The notes: a model not told the origin generated them from the letters alone. Shown: positions 1-13,300, counted from the stretch's first letter. The stretch: 64,000 nucleotides of DNA from Acanthopleura granulata (GCA_016165875.1 JABBOT010000023.1:1984001-2048000); one strand, 5' to 3'. Made by a program: numbers and translations.

Positions 1-430
1 CACCTTATCTACTATAAACATGATATATATCATCTTGTGTTGGAAAAAGTATCATCTGAATGCAATTAGGCCTACCTCCCATGTAGATGTAAAATTGCCA
101 ACCACTACAAAACCACTCTCTCAACAGTTAACGATTAAAAAGTTAGTTAAACAATTTCTTTTGGTAATTAGTACTTCATGGGGTTTTGATGATATGATCA
201 TGTATTAAATATTACTCATGGAAAGAAAAGTATATTTGTGTGAATTATAGCTTTAAACAATAGCCAAATATTTTCTTTGTGAAATGAGTTGGACAAAACT
301 GGTAGTCAGCTAACTGAATTAGCCGTCAGTCAATTAAATGAATTAGTCATCTGAGCCTTAACAGCCTTAAGAGTTTTTTGTGAAAACGAAGCCCCTGACA
401 TCAAGTCATATCAATCAATACAGTTTATAG
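1..430. other. Non-coding, no feature recognised
   Basis: AT-rich sequence with short chance frames only. Confidence 0.5.
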
Positions 431-1090
431 AATGACAATGGTGATCTACTTACCATGGCTACCAAAGAAATAGAACAAATGTGAGTTGCAACTCATTACC
501 CCATCTGTATTGATGCATCGACCAAAAATTAAAACTTCACCCTGAAAACTCATTTCCACATCTGTATCGATGCATCCACCGAAAATTATAACTTCTCATG
601 GAAAATAGCTAGAGTTGTAGCCCAGAAATTGTATATATTTATGCTAACTTTATGTAGGGATAACAACAATCTGGTTACCATGGCAACAGTTTAGAACTGA
701 CAAATGTGAGGCATGACACATTGTCATATATGTGTCTTAGGATCCACCAAGAATTAAAACTAAATATGGTCCAGACACAAAGTTCATACCTAACTATTTA
801 GTAGGAAATAGAAATTTGGTTACCATGGCAACCATGGGAATGGACACATGTGAGTTGCAAACCCTCATCATCTGTGTATCTATGTAACCACCAAAAATTA
901 AAACTGTACATGGAGTACAATTGGAGCTGTAGTGCAGACACCAAGTTAAATCTATTAATACAATACATATATATGTAGAAAATGGCGATCTGGTTACCAT
1001 GGCAACCACAGAAATGTATGTATCCTCCAAAATTAACAAAAAAAAAAGTATGTGGAAAACAATTCGAGATATAGGCCAGACACGATTACG
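430..1090. repeat. Degenerate tandem repeat with GTTACCATGGCAAC core
   Basis: Four diverged units start near 450, 670, 818 and 992. Each has a (T)TACCATGGC(A/T)AC core, then a TGTGAGTTGCAA-type segment and a CCACC(A/G)AAAATTAAAAC segment. Spacing is irregular (about 150-220 bp). Confidence 0.7.
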
Positions 1091-1880
1091 AAGGGACAGA
1101 TGGACAAAATCACTATACCATTAATATTCTCCGCCATTAATGGCGGGTGTATAGAAAATGAACTTAACTGCAACAAACATTTTCAGCAGATGCGTAACTG
1201 ACTGACTCTTATGAATGACATATGATAACTGGTACAGTGGAAAATTCTGACATGAGATACATAACTTAACAGTATGTACCAACAGAAATCTCTGAACAGT
1301 AAAAGCATAGCCAATAATTTATGTCACTTAATGAAAAATAAAAGTTTTCAAAACTACATGTATTAAAGGTTACTATGAAAATTAGACTGTAAGCTGGTGA
1401 AAGCCTTTACCTGTCCAAATCTGTACATGTATATGTGTGCCAGGCTTATCCCACGAGTGAGCTTTCTCTCTACATATATTCAGTAGATAGTCCACCAGTA
1501 GAAACTTCAACCACAGTGAACACAGGCCTATAGCCCACAGTTTGCACAGGGGAGTACAAAACAGGTCAGGTATAAATTAAGCAGTGGGCATACCAGGAAG
1601 AGAATGTGCACCTGTATATAACACAAGGAATGTCTAAAGCTCACTAAGTCATCATATTCTGGTCCCTGTTATTCATCATGCACATTTGTTATAAACAACA
1701 GTATAATGAGCTGTGGACTAACTGTAAACATAATTAAACAGTGTAAATATATATGAATGTATTCATCTGCTCTAATAGACTAATATAACAGCTGCTTTAT
1801 TAGTGCAATCAGTAATATACATCTTGGCATACATGTATATGTATGAGCAATACAAAACAAATAGCTTAGCATGACATGTA
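1090..1880. other. Intergenic, nothing recognised
   Basis: AT-rich DNA; no coding pattern seen. Confidence 0.5.
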
Positions 1881-2104
1881 TTCATTTATTTGCTTTATGT
1901 TTCACGCCATACTGAACAATATCTCAATTTCAGAACCATGGGAAATCCATGACCATCCACAGGTTACTGACAGACCTTCCCACATATAGTCACAGAGGAA
2001 GTCTGCATAAGCTGCACTTGAACTAACAGGGACCACATTAGTGAGGGGCTCCTTGGTCATTACACAGTGCTGGTGTGCTAACTGCATAGGCCACAGAGGC
2101 CCCT
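1880..2104 (-). repeat. tRNA-derived SINE, degraded copy
   Basis: Minus-strand copy of the window's main SINE, with TTCACGCCATACT, GACCATCC, ACATAGTCACAGAGGAAG and the GGCCACAGAGGCCCC head all recognisable. Confidence 0.75.
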
Positions 2105-3630
2105 GCATTACATGAACCTCATACCGGTGGATACTACTGGTGTTACCTGAATTAAAGTTTCATCTGACATATACATGTATTTGTATGTGTTTACTTCTAT
2201 GCCTATGAATTCTTTGTGCTAAACAAGGGCACCATTAACAAAATAAAACTTAAGCATGCGCAAGTTTACATCATCAGGTAGATGTAAACAACAGCGCAGC
2301 AATTTAAGCATGCTAAGAGAGGGTTTCATCAACGAAATTGTGTTTACAGATGGAAGGACAACCACATTTACGCCAGTATATCCTTTCTCCAAACAATTCA
2401 ATGTACAGGTTATAAAACACATCCCATACACAGTGTGGGATGGACTGTTAACATTTCCTCTCTGACTGTTCATGAAGAATTTAATTTGCCTTTCGCACTT
2501 TCTTTTGCTTTCAAATTACAAGAATACTCTAGTCACTAGAATATTTCTCAAAGAGCCAGCGCATACCTTGCCTGAGTTTTCTGGAGGAACATACAGCAGG
2601 CCATGACATCTGTTTGGCATCTTGATACAAAAGTTTCATTGGCTAGGTTATGGTTAAAAGGGGTTTCACAATAAAGGTTTTGACATCTTTAAAACCCAAA
2701 TGACTTGTGCATTCAGCGAATACCAAAGTCAATAACATGTTCAAATTGTTCACGTCATAAGTAAAATTTTCCTGCTGGGCGGTGGATCACATGTACTGGG
2801 CTCAAAGCTTGATGAGTTACATTTTGCTGTGGACGGCTGTGGAAGGTTGTGGGCGTGTGTAGCAAGCTTCAGTTAGTTAGTTATTTCATTGTTGGTTAAC
2901 CCCATACTCTAGTGAACTTTTATTAGCTTTTTGTGAGGCGTTTTCAGACAATAATGGGTCACTCTGATAGTATATCTTTATCATCTGTTCTTCAATGTTG
3001 CCATGTTGTTCAATAGCAACCTTCACAGTCCAAAATTCAATGAGTTAAACGTCGATGCCATATTTTTCCCGATATCTGACAGGTGAATCGACCAGGTAAA
3101 TGTCTGAATCAAAAAATAAGGTGGGAAGGCATTTAACTTGCTGTTCAAATGACACAGTCCACTGTGCGTCCGCAAAACGACAACGGCCGCGGTTTTCAAG
3201 ATCAAGAAAGTAAGACAACCAAATCAAATCTCACACCATATATTAAACATCACGTAGTCAATGTCATATGATTACGATGAAGACATATATCTGTCTTACC
3301 AGTTCCAGTGACTTCCAATGGGCGAGTTTTCTGTCTTTGTTTTTACACGAACAGAAAAGAAAGTAAGCAGACAACTCAGTTTATGAACTTCTTTATTAGA
3401 GAATGTCGGCAACTAAGGGCGACAACTCGGTCAATACGCTGCAGACGACAGCGGATGCCGATAAAAACCCGGTGCTAACTGGACAAAATGTTGATTTTCG
3501 CCTTTTTTCCAGGTTTAGCTCAGCGCAGATCACAGAAAGTGCCATGTTAAAAGGACAAATTCAGATTATTTTTCCAGAAAAATTTCATGAGTAAAAGGTT
3601 TATTTTTCATTTTTTATGGCAATATCTTAT
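2105..3630. other. Intergenic, no gene supported
   Basis: Overlapping short frames on both strands (for example 2219-2473 minus) show no domain, splice or codon pattern worth calling. Confidence 0.5.
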
Positions 3631-3828
3631 GTGCCGAATCGGCTTTGAAGAAGTCTTTCGAGATCACGCTGGATTTGGCGGAGACAGGGTGGGGCTCTCG
3701 GGAACTATCGTGACTTCACGGAGGTTAACAATGTTATTGTTGTTGTTGGGCGCGAGAGTCCCCAGCCTATCTTGTCCAAAATCAGCGTGATCTCAAGAGA
3801 CTTCTGCAATGCGGATTCGGTTTATTCA
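3631..3828. mobile_element. MITE with about 38-bp terminal inverted repeats
   Basis: The left end begins GCCGAATCGGCTTTGAAGAA (from about 3634) and runs to CACGCTG near 3671. The right end, 3786-3825, read in reverse begins ACCGAATCCGCATTGCAGAA and also ends CACGCTG. The interior of about 120 bp has no coding sequence. Confidence 0.85.
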
Positions 3829-4227
3829 TGGCCCATCTCGCGTGGGAAAATCTTGTTCTGTTATCCCTCAAGAGGTCTAGTCACTCGACCAGACAATACT
3901 GATGATTGGCTCAGAGCTCTTATGACATCACTGCAAAACTGCGAATACTGTTGATGGAGTTTAATAAATTATCGGTGTGAAATACACATCGTCCAAAATC
4001 CATGTTATCTGCAAGGTTTATGAGGCATTTTGATGACGACAATGAACTTTTTAAATTGTTCAGAATGATTTTTCTCCACAACCCGCGTTTTAGATCCCAA
4101 TTAGATCTCCTGATCACACATTTTAGATCCACGGGGACTGGAATGTTGACCCCAGGCCACTATCGAACGCCAATATCGAATTAGGCCTACCAGTACTTAA
4201 TTAAGCATTGAATCTCTGAATGCTTGA

Positions 4228-4555
4228 CTGCTTAATAAGCCGAATCGGCATTGGAGCAGTCTCTCGGCATTAACGCTGTTTGGGCGAGACATGAGTGAAT
4301 GAATGATTATGGCTTAACGCCACATCGGCAATATCTCAGCCATATCGTGGCGAGAGACATGAGTGGATGTTTTCTCAAAATATGCAAAATAATGCTAAAA
4401 AGACGTGATTTCCAGCAATCGCTACAACAACAACAACCACCACATTCTACGGTGTAGCGACTAAAGGAAATCACGTCTTTGTAGCGTTAGTTTGCGAGAG
4501 CACCCACTCATGGCTCGCCGCACTAATCTCGCAAGACAGCGAATGCCGATTCTGT
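4228..4555. mobile_element. Second, longer MITE of the same end family, with internal hairpin
   Basis: It starts GCCGAATCGGCATTGGAGCA and ends, read in reverse, with AGAATCGGCATTCGCTGTCT. The first bases match the TIR of the 3631-3828 element. Inside, 4400-4414 (AGACGTGATTTCC) pairs with 4466-4479 (GGAAATCACGTCT), forming a long stem. Confidence 0.75.
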
Positions 4556-5510
4556 TTATTGATTGATTAGAGCGCAGGGAGCTGCTCATGACTTTTTTTA
4601 CGTGCGTCCTGAGTTTCACCTGCGACTACTAAGTACACATTAACTATAATATATTAACAGTCCTGGATTTCATGACATTTGTAATTGTAAAGTATTTTAA
4701 GATGGCAAATCCCACTTTTCGGTTTTGTCTCTTTATCACAATGTAGTTGCAGCTCTACATGGTTCTACTTGCTACACTGTAGTCTTTTATACCAGGATAC
4801 ATTAATTTGACTTTCTCTTTACATATTCTGTGTTTACGACAAGAAATCCAGATTCACAGGTATGGTATGGAAGTTTTTCATTGTTTCAGGATAGGAATGC
4901 TCCTTTTTTCCTCCCTTAAGCAGAACAATATCTGGTTGTATTATGATCGATGTACGGTACATAAATATTGACAGCCTCGACTGTTGCTTGATGAGATAGC
5001 TGTGGTAAATTAAATAGTTCCATTCCATGAGCAGAGATTCTTTCCAAGAGTTCCTGTCACCAGAAAGTGAGACTTTTCGAAATAAAATTTACGATATATA
5101 AGGAGGTTAATCCATTGGGTGAAAGGCAAAATACATTCACACAGAAAGTACATAGAGGCAGTTTCAGTAGGCACAAGCAGCTGTCTGTGAATTGGACAAG
5201 TAAGTAGTTATACAAATTTGATGAAAAAAAACACTGAATTGGAAAAAATATTTTTGAACTAAAATGAACAATTTATTAGGGGAAAGACTGCATACGGGCT
5301 GTGATGCTGTTGTAAGTGAATAAAGTAAGCAATCAAACAATTAGTGCAACCAAACAAACTAAAGAAAACCATGAACAACCTTCAGTACTTCACATTTCTA
5401 AGTTAGCTTTTATTAGTGGGAAATGATCATACAGCTTCTGTCAACATATGTTTTTGTGTGGTAACATATCACAACACATCAGTCATCATACTTTATATAG
5501 TTACAGTTTC
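4556..5510. other. Intergenic, nothing recognised
   Basis: AT-rich, no domain or repeat identified beyond short homopolymers. Confidence 0.5.
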
Positions 5511-6895
5511 AAATATGAAATATAGCTGCCAGGGACAGCGATGCCAGGGTTCAAGCCAGTAGGGCCTTTATTTGCATGCCTGTAAGGTTTCTTTCGATAC
5601 TTGAGCACATATACAGTGGACATGCAGCCCTTTGCCCTTAGAGATTTTCAGGTTTACTTGTATAACAGTTATTATTCACGTTACCTGCAAATATGGCCCG
5701 AATTTTGCTTTTTTCACAATTTGCAGCAAAAGTTAGCATCACAGGAGAGAAATATGACCAGATTCGTGATTAGGATGTAACTCTGTGTCAGGTAGCATGC
5801 TTTCAATATTTGTACATTCATTCTAAACATTTCTGCATTGTAGATGCGTCATATATCATATATACGTATATGTTCCAAATGTATCAGCCTTTTGTCAAAT
5901 CTTGAAGCCCTGTCAATCATGTATTTTTAAAGACAGCTCAAAGGTTTTCTGAACACACACAGTGCATGTCTAGCACTTTCCACTGACCGATCTTAAGCTT
6001 TACAGCTTTAACCATTTTCTGTCACGTGACCTGCAAATATGGGGGAAATTCCACTTTTTTCGCACTTTGATTGCAAATTGCAGCAAAAGTATGCATTGTA
6101 GGAATTATCTGAAGAAAATGGTTCTCAAAACTTTTCATATAAACCCAATATAGCAGGTAGGTCATGCGACCAATGACATTCGATCTTTTACTCACAAAAG
6201 ACAGTCTCCAGGCCTACTCCCTACCTAAATTTCACGTATTTTTGCCTTGCCATTTTAGCCATAAAAGTTATTAAATTTTGAAACTTGCAGAAATGGCTTT
6301 TTTTTGGAGGGGGATGTACTACTTCCGGTTTGTTGGCATCACTTTCGGATACGCAAAAATTTGTCTCCATGCCTTTGGATGAAGTCAGACCTTAAGACTG
6401 TGTCTTCAGCGTCACTGGTTACGAAGATATACCCATTTCAGGTTTTCCAAAATTTGCATATCTGAAACCAGCAGCCAAAACTGCATCAGATACGACTATT
6501 TGTAGGGCATCATCTGTACATGTGTAGAAATAATAAATAATAAACGAATAATTCGGTCACATGACATGTTCACCCATTTATAATGAGCTTGTACAATTTT
6601 CAACGCAGAGAGTATTCCGTATCACTCTGGTCGAATGTAGGGTTTGTGCAACTGCAGTTTAAATTTCAGCTCGTTCTGGAGAAGAGGTCTGAAGGCTGTC
6701 ATCAAAATCCAATGATGGCCGCCAAGTCATGTGATCAAAAATTTCCAAAAGGTTTAGGCGCAAACCTTCAGATCTGGAGCTAAAATATACTGAAGTTTTA
6801 TAACTGTGTGATTTGCCATTCTCTCTGGATACATGAGACAAAAATTGTGGAGAATAATAGAATTCAAGCCTGAATGGCTTGAACCCCTAATCCCC
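5511..6895 (+). mobile_element. About 1.35-kb dispersed non-coding element, copy 1
   Basis: The two ends carry the related inverted sequences GGGTTCAAGCCAGTAGGG (5549) and, in reverse, GGGTTCAAGCCATTCAGGC (6881-6899). A shorter copy lies in reverse at 20689-21620 and shares both ends plus internal blocks such as the 'GACAGCGATG', 'CTCCAGGCCTACT' and 'CCTTAAGAC' neighbourhoods. No transposase is seen, so it is probably a non-autonomous DNA element. Confidence 0.7.
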
Positions 6896-8845
6896 CAAAT
6901 AATAAAGTAATCAAATATTATTATAAGTTTTATAAGTATAATATTATAAGTTGAAAACATCTAAAAGCAGACTGAGTGACAATGAAAGACTGTATCAACA
7001 CCCTTCATTTAGTTTTTAATTGAGTATTGTTAATTATATGGCATACCATAAATGTGTATTCAGATGGTAATTCTGTAGAGGTTTTAAAGTCAGACAGGTC
7101 AAAATACATGTACCAGTAGTAAGCCTCTCACTTCCTCAAAACATCTGAATTTCATGGTCCTCCTGCTATCACTGTTTTAAAGATGGACATGAACAACTTT
7201 ATGGTATAACAAACCCAGACAAGCCAGACATACGACAAAAGATATAATGACAGATGACCAATGTTTCCAGTAATGAAACTAATAGACATGACCTGTAAGT
7301 TTTGTGATCCTGCTCTTTAATAATAGTTTACAAACATAAGTCAATTACAAAATGACACATTTTGTGCCTGTTGCATAGATGGACCTCCGACATCAGTCTT
7401 ATGAACCAAATTTTTTCACCAACCACATGCGTCTGGCATACTAAATGTAACCTGTGAGTTTCGTGATACTTCTCTAATCAGTTTGTTTCAAAATATGAAC
7501 AATTTATTACAGAGAATGTGACCAGGGGATGTCACAAGATTTACGGATAAATGAACATCAATTTAATAGCCCCAAAACATGCACCAATCACATGTTATCT
7601 GCTTACTCAAAAGAAATCTATGATTCTGATTAATCTCCTCTAAGAAGTTTTCAAGATACAAGAAAATTACAGAAAACTTACAACCCCATTTATACAACAA
7701 CTCCTCAGAAAAAAGCTTCCACATGTAAACTTGTGACAGTGCATTGCCTGCAAATGCCACACCTAGCCTTTTAATGTATGCAAACACAAATGCATGTGAC
7801 ACAACTAATTTTCTCACAAGTTATATTTGACAAACACATTTATTTGTAGCCGAGACTCACAGCTTCACATGATTTGGTCACAGTGCATATTCCAACATTT
7901 ATGGCCTATAAAGTAAACTGTCACATACATCATGAAACATTACATTATACATAATCGCTCAAAAAAACAGCACATAAGCCTTGTTACAAGGGATATCACC
8001 CATGCTATATGTTTGCTGAATGAGATTCCACTGTTTTTCACTGTTTCTCTCTGAGAACATTCTTTATGATAAAAGCCTTGGCTGTTTACATTCTTGTTTG
8101 TTCTACACTGATCACTTTCAGTTTGATTTTTCCAAATAGGCAGGTAGGGAGTTTAGAGATACTATATGTATAAATTCTTCCCCATGCACCTGCAGGACAC
8201 CTACACCACAGCTAAACCACAAAAGAAAAGGATTAAAATTATAACTATTAAGACTTGTGTCCTCTGGAAACAAAAGCAGTCAAATTAACACAGGCTAGTT
8301 TAACTAAATAAAATCAACATTGCAATATCTTAAACACAAATTGCACAAAATTATCATTTTATATTATCTTGGACAGCAAATTCTGTTTTACTAAGTTGTA
8401 TTTCAAAGCAGACACATGAAACAATTCATTAGTTCCTTCTAAAAATTAACAAAAAAATAAAAATAAAAAAATACAACAAAACAAATCCACAGTATGGACC
8501 TACATACATATATACTACTTAACCTGAAAATCTGACAAACTGAAAACTGTCTTGACAGAAATGATTCCATCGGAGTAGCTCCTGTGTTGACCTCACACAA
8601 ACGAGTATGAAGGATGCTTCCTTTGCATCAGTCTTCAAGAATCTGTACAGAAGATAGACAAGAGATATATTCAACTATCAATCAGTCCAGCAAAGAGGAC
8701 AAAGGTGTGACTGCAGCTGTCTATTAAACCTAACCTGACATCTAACAGATCAGTTTCACTCGCCTCCAATCATTAAGGAAGATTTCACCTGTATCCTCAC
8801 AGTGCCATCTGCCAATATGTCGGTCAGATGACCAGGTAATGATTT
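6896..8845. other. Intergenic, no gene supported
   Basis: AT-rich DNA. The 84-codon frame at 7563-7817 (minus) has no recognised domain and no homologue in the window. Confidence 0.5.
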
Positions 8846-9094
8846 GGTTTGATTGGTGTTTTATGCCGTACTCAAGAATATTTCACTTATACGACTGCGG
8901 CCAGTGTTATTGTGGGAGGAAACTGGGCAGAGCCCGGGGGATACCCACGACCATCCGCATGTTGCTGGCACACCTTCCCATGTATGGCCGAAGAGGAAGC
9001 CAGCATGAGCTGGACTTGAACTCATATCGACAGTATTGGTGGGAGGCTTCGGTCATTGCGCTGCGTTAGCGCACTAACCGACTGAGCCACAAAC
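8846..9094 (-). repeat. tRNA-derived SINE, near full-length copy (reference copy)
   Basis: Read on the minus strand, the head has a tRNA-like A box (GTGGCTCAGTCGGTTAG type) and a B box (GAGTTCAAGTCC). A conserved body follows (CATGCTGGCTTCCTCTTCGG, GGAAGGTGTGCCAGCAAC, GGATGGTCGTGGGT) and a tail GAGTACGGCATAAAACACCA before an A-rich end. The same family recurs about twenty times in the window. tRNA-headed SINEs of this kind are common in molluscs. Confidence 0.88.
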
Positions 9095-9263
9095 AAAACT
9101 GAGTGCATAAAGTCTGTACAATGAACATAATATAAAGGAACGTGTAATAGTGACTGATATTAATTCCTTGCGGATGTATTATATTTCTGCAGATCGCTGT
9201 CATGGCTGATCATCTGCATATTACAACCTACAGTGTCTCTTGGGATGTCTCGCCCTAATAATA

Positions 9264-9269
9264 TTTATT
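9264..9269 (-). promoter_or_regulatory. Possible polyadenylation signal for gene A
   Basis: An AATAAA hexamer on the minus strand lies about 810 bases beyond the gene A stop. If it is used, the 36-bp minisatellite at 9359-9970 is part of the 3' UTR. There is no other support. Confidence 0.25.
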
Positions 9270-9358
9270 TACTTACTGGATTGGGGATTAACTGGTGAAT
9301 AGTTCACTCATATGAAGACCATTAGCTTTGTGGGAAAAACCACAAACTTTGTGAGGCA

Positions 9359-9970
9359 CTTCCCCTGGGCACAGTATGCCAGGTACCTGCCAAACTTCCC
9401 CCAGGCACAGCATCTCAGGTACCAGCCAAATTTCCCCTGGTCACAGCATCCCAGGTATCTGCAAAACTTCCCCTAGGCACAGTATGCCAGGTACCAGCCA
9501 AACTTCCGCTAGGTACAGTATGCCAGGTACCAGCCAAACTTCCACTGGTCATAGCATCCCAAGTTCCTGCCAAACTTCCCCTGGTCATAGCATTCCAGGT
9601 TCCTGCCAACTTCCCCTGGTCACAGTATGCCAGGTACCAGCCAAACTTCCCCAGGTACAGTATGCCAGGTACCAGCCAAACTTCCCCTGGTCATAGCATT
9701 CCAGGTTCCTGCCAAACTTCCCCTGGTCACAGTATGCCAGGTACCAGCCAAACTTCCCCTGGTCATAGCATTCCAGGTTCCTGCCAAACTTCCCCTGGCC
9801 ACAGTATGCCAGGTACCAGCCAAACTTCCCCTGGTCATAGCATTCCAGGTTTCCAGCCAAACTTCCCCTGGCCACAGTATGCCAGGTACCTGCCAAACTT
9901 CCCCCAGGCACAGCATCCCAGGTACCTGCCAAACTTCCTCTGATTGCAGCATACCAAATACCTGCCAAAC
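9359..9970. repeat. 36-bp minisatellite, about 16-17 units
   Basis: The unit is CTTCCCCTGGTCACAGTATG followed by CCAGGTACCAGCCAAA, with variants alternating ATGCC/ATTCC and TACC/TTCC. Because 36 is a multiple of three, frames stay open on both strands (a 12-residue repeat such as PGHSMPGTSQTS); these are not genes. It lies 107 bp past the gene A stop. Confidence 0.95.
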
Positions 9971-10076
9971 TCCTCCCTAAATAGGGACAAGGTCATATGA
10001 AGCTACCTACCCTACAGGAGGGCTAATGGTCTACAGATTGGTCCACCTACATGTACATTATACCAGCCTTACAAAC

Positions 10077-10361
10077 CTAGGGATCTGCGTGAAAAACTTC
10101 TTCATCTCCCTCCTCTGAGGAGAATCCAGGGTGATCATGCTGGTGCAGAGGTATGTCAAGGTCAATACTGCCATCAAAACCACTGTCCTGTCTGTGGACG
10201 GCTCCTCCTGCTCCTCCAACTGCTAGCCCTGCCCCCATTTCCCATAGCTCCACCTCCTCCTCCTCCTCCTCCTCAGAGTCCATGTCACTCCCACTGCTCT
10301 CACCAGCAATTAAACGCTGCACATTGTCAATCTTCTTATGATACTTCCCAGATTCCAAATC
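10077..10361 (-). CDS. Gene A exon 9: acidic tail with DSGF motif and stop
   Basis: It begins DLESGKYHKKI (B: DFEEGKQVWVK). It then runs through an acidic stretch with seven consecutive glutamates, a glycine/alanine-rich segment, HRQDSGFDGS, and a TAG stop at 10077-10079. The only feature of the tail shared with B, beyond the exon start, is QDSGF(D/E)xS. The tail is probably disordered. Confidence 0.9.
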   Translation of the reverse strand, partial: DLESGKYHKKIDNVQRLIAGESSGSDMDSEEEEEEEVELWEMGAGLAVGGAGGAVHRQDSGFDGSIDLDIPLHQHDHPGFSSEEGDEEVFHADP

Positions 10362-13300
10362 CTATGAACATTGTGAATTTATTGCTTAATATTTGCCTGA
10401 TGTTCAAAGGTGATCATCAGAAAGCTGACTGATGAAATGAACACGCTCTTTATTATGACCTGGATAATCTCAATATAACCTTCACTATGTATTTCACTTA
10501 AGCTCATTCACATTGCTAACATGTAGAGAAAAACTGGTAAAAGAGTTTTATCAGGAATAAAACTAATGTCAGTCAAAAAAAAGCAAGATTCCTCCTTTTC
10601 CTCATTTGAAAAAGTACCCAAACTTTTAAGTGAAAATTATGGAACCACCTGTTTGCCTTACCCTATAAAAGTTTCTGACTCGCCTCAGCCCAGACTGATC
10701 CCTTAAGGCCTCCATCACACTCTCATGGGTATTACGCACATAATGGTAATCCTGGTGCTTCGTGGACAATCCACCGTATTTCATCATGTGGGTAACGTCA
10801 TCATAAATCTTCTCAGCCTTTTTGAAGGCATTCTCAGCCTCATCTGAATTTAAAAAAAATTACTTTCATATTACGAGTGGTAGGAAATCCTTAGTGTCAG
10901 CATTAGACATTCATTACAAATTGCTGTACATGTAATCCACGAACATAAGTCTTTTATAAAGATTTCCTCACAGATGCTTTCAACTGATTCTTGTCATCCA
11001 TCACACCCAGCTGTTACTCATTTAATACCATTTAACCTGTGAAAACCTACCATGCACAGGACCAATAAAAAACCCTTATCAGAGAGAATATTATGGGTCA
11101 GCGGCATTAAGCCATTGCTTGGGATTAGTGTGGCTTTAATTGTTGGCAAGTCTGGCTGGATTATCAACAGCAGGAGGGACCCATGGATATGTGTTGCACA
11201 GACACACAGACAACATGTACAGTGCAATTTCAGGTCAGATTAGCCCTATTTTTACAAAATGGGATTAATAAACATGGCCAGTGTTCAGAGTTGACAGGCT
11301 CTGGGTACATCGAGATTGGATGATTGTATGTATTTTAAATGGATAAAAAAGTGGACTGCATGAAACGGCCAGTGTTGACATGATTCTGGTATAATGAGGG
11401 TCTTGTTTTCATAATTGGCTTCTCTGTGTAGTTCAAACATTCACTCGATCAATTAAAACTAAATCGCTGTAGTCAACATCTTCTAACAGCAAACAAGGCA
11501 AGGAAGTGATGCCAAGTGTGCAATACAAAACAAACACTACTGGTCCATCAGGCTTACCTGTGAGCTCATTATTGGCCAGCTGCTTCAAGTGCTTGCCTTT
11601 GCAGTACTGTATAAACCCAAGAAGATGCAGAGTGGTTGTTAACTCTACATGTGGTGGCTGAAAATGATTCTGAAAGATACGAAAGGATTTATGGGCAGAT
11701 CTATAGGCTTCAGTGAATTCCTTCAACCGTCTGTAGATGTCAGCCATATTTCTCAGCCTACGTGCTTCGATGAGCTCGTCTGGGAAGCCCAGTTTCTTGT
11801 CCATGTCTGTGGCCTTTCTGTAGTAGTCCAAGGCCTTGTGATAAAGTCTGTCAGCTTCAGCTGGACGTTTTCGTGTGGCTATAGAATGATAAACGGCTCC
11901 AATGTTGACAAGGTAATTTGGAATGTCTCCATGTATTTTCTCTTGACCTAGGTTTCTTTTCATCTGCTCTAAAGCCTCCTGGTGATACCTCCTAGCCTCT
12001 TCAAACTCGCCCAGCTGAAAGTGCGCACAACCCATACAGTTTGTGACTCGTGCTATTTCAGGCCAGACGTATTCTTCTTTAGGGTAAAGTGACTGGGCCT
12101 TCCTGAAATCCTTCAAAGCTTGAAGAAGTATTGGTTTCGATGAAACTTGATCGTCTTCATACTTTGCTGCATCAAGAGCATCTTGGCCCATCAAATTGTG
12201 ATAGTCAGCCAAAGCTAGGTTCTTGAAAATAGGGCGACCCTGCCTCCCATCTTTTATTCTGGGAAGCATAGTTTTCAGGTTGCTTCGGAGCTTCTTCACT
12301 CCTCGAACATTATCGAGTATCTTCTCGCTGATCAGCTCATGGATTCTGGCATAAAACACAAAGAGTTCATCCCCAGCTTCCTGTTTCTGTTCAGCCAGAG
12401 TATGATAGAATTCTGCTTGGTTGAAGCGTGTACCCACGTAAGACCGTACTTTGCTCAAATAGAAAAGGCACCGGACGTCCTCTGGGGTGTCTGCCGGCAG
12501 ATGATATCGTTTCTTTTCCAGAAGATCAAAAAATTTGATGAGAAGGACTGAGTTTTCATGGATGTATTTGCAGGCTGGGATGCTGTTTTTGTCTAACTGG
12601 CTCCCCAGTTTTGTCTTGATGTAGTTATAGAAGTAAGCACAGTATCTTTCTTCACCATCATTTTTGGCCTTCTCATAGTTAATTGGCTCTTCAGAGCTCT
12701 TCTGCCGTAAAAAGCGCAGAACAATAGGATGGAAGGTATAGGAATAATCTTCTGGGGATATGATAACTGACTTTTGACGTTTGGGTCCCGAACTCTTCTT
12801 TCTGGGAAATTTCAAAGCTGTTCTGATGAACATCTCATCATCACTTAATTCCTCATCCGAGGGCTCATGCTGACTGAAGTCTACTTTGTCAGATTCTGCT
12901 TCATAGTTGGTCTCTGCCTCTAACAAATGATGTTTTCTCAGCTGCTTCAAAATATCTTTCCCTCTTTCTGTTGGCTTCTTCATGACAGCTTCTGCCATGT
13001 ACCAATCAAACGATGTCTCAAACACACTAAGATGAATGAGGGTCTCTTGGCAGATCTTGGACAAAACTTGGAAACTTGCGTTCAAACAAGCTGTAATTTG
13101 TTCTTCCCCAAAGCTTGAACCCGTGGACTTCAGACGATCAATCACATTCCTTGGCTCGATGTCGGGGCGACTCAGATAATCTCCCATGATCTTTATAACC
13201 AATGGACACTGTCCACACAACCGAACAATTTCCCGTGCATCTTCGTTATTTATCTGCAAGTAGACAGAATTGTCTGTAAAAACAACACATGCCCACTCGC

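Noticed and set aside
8846..9094. True tRNA gene at the SINE head
   Set aside because: A- and B-box-like sequence is present, but no complete cloverleaf or anticodon arm, and the SINE body follows in many copies.
9376..9980. Long open frames on both strands (up to 127 codons, 12-residue repeats)
   Set aside because: They exist because the minisatellite period is 36 bp, a multiple of three; no ATG context, splice site or domain supports translation.
10153..10341. Plus-strand Ser/Pro-rich frame
   Set aside because: Antisense shadow of the poly-glutamate tail of gene A.
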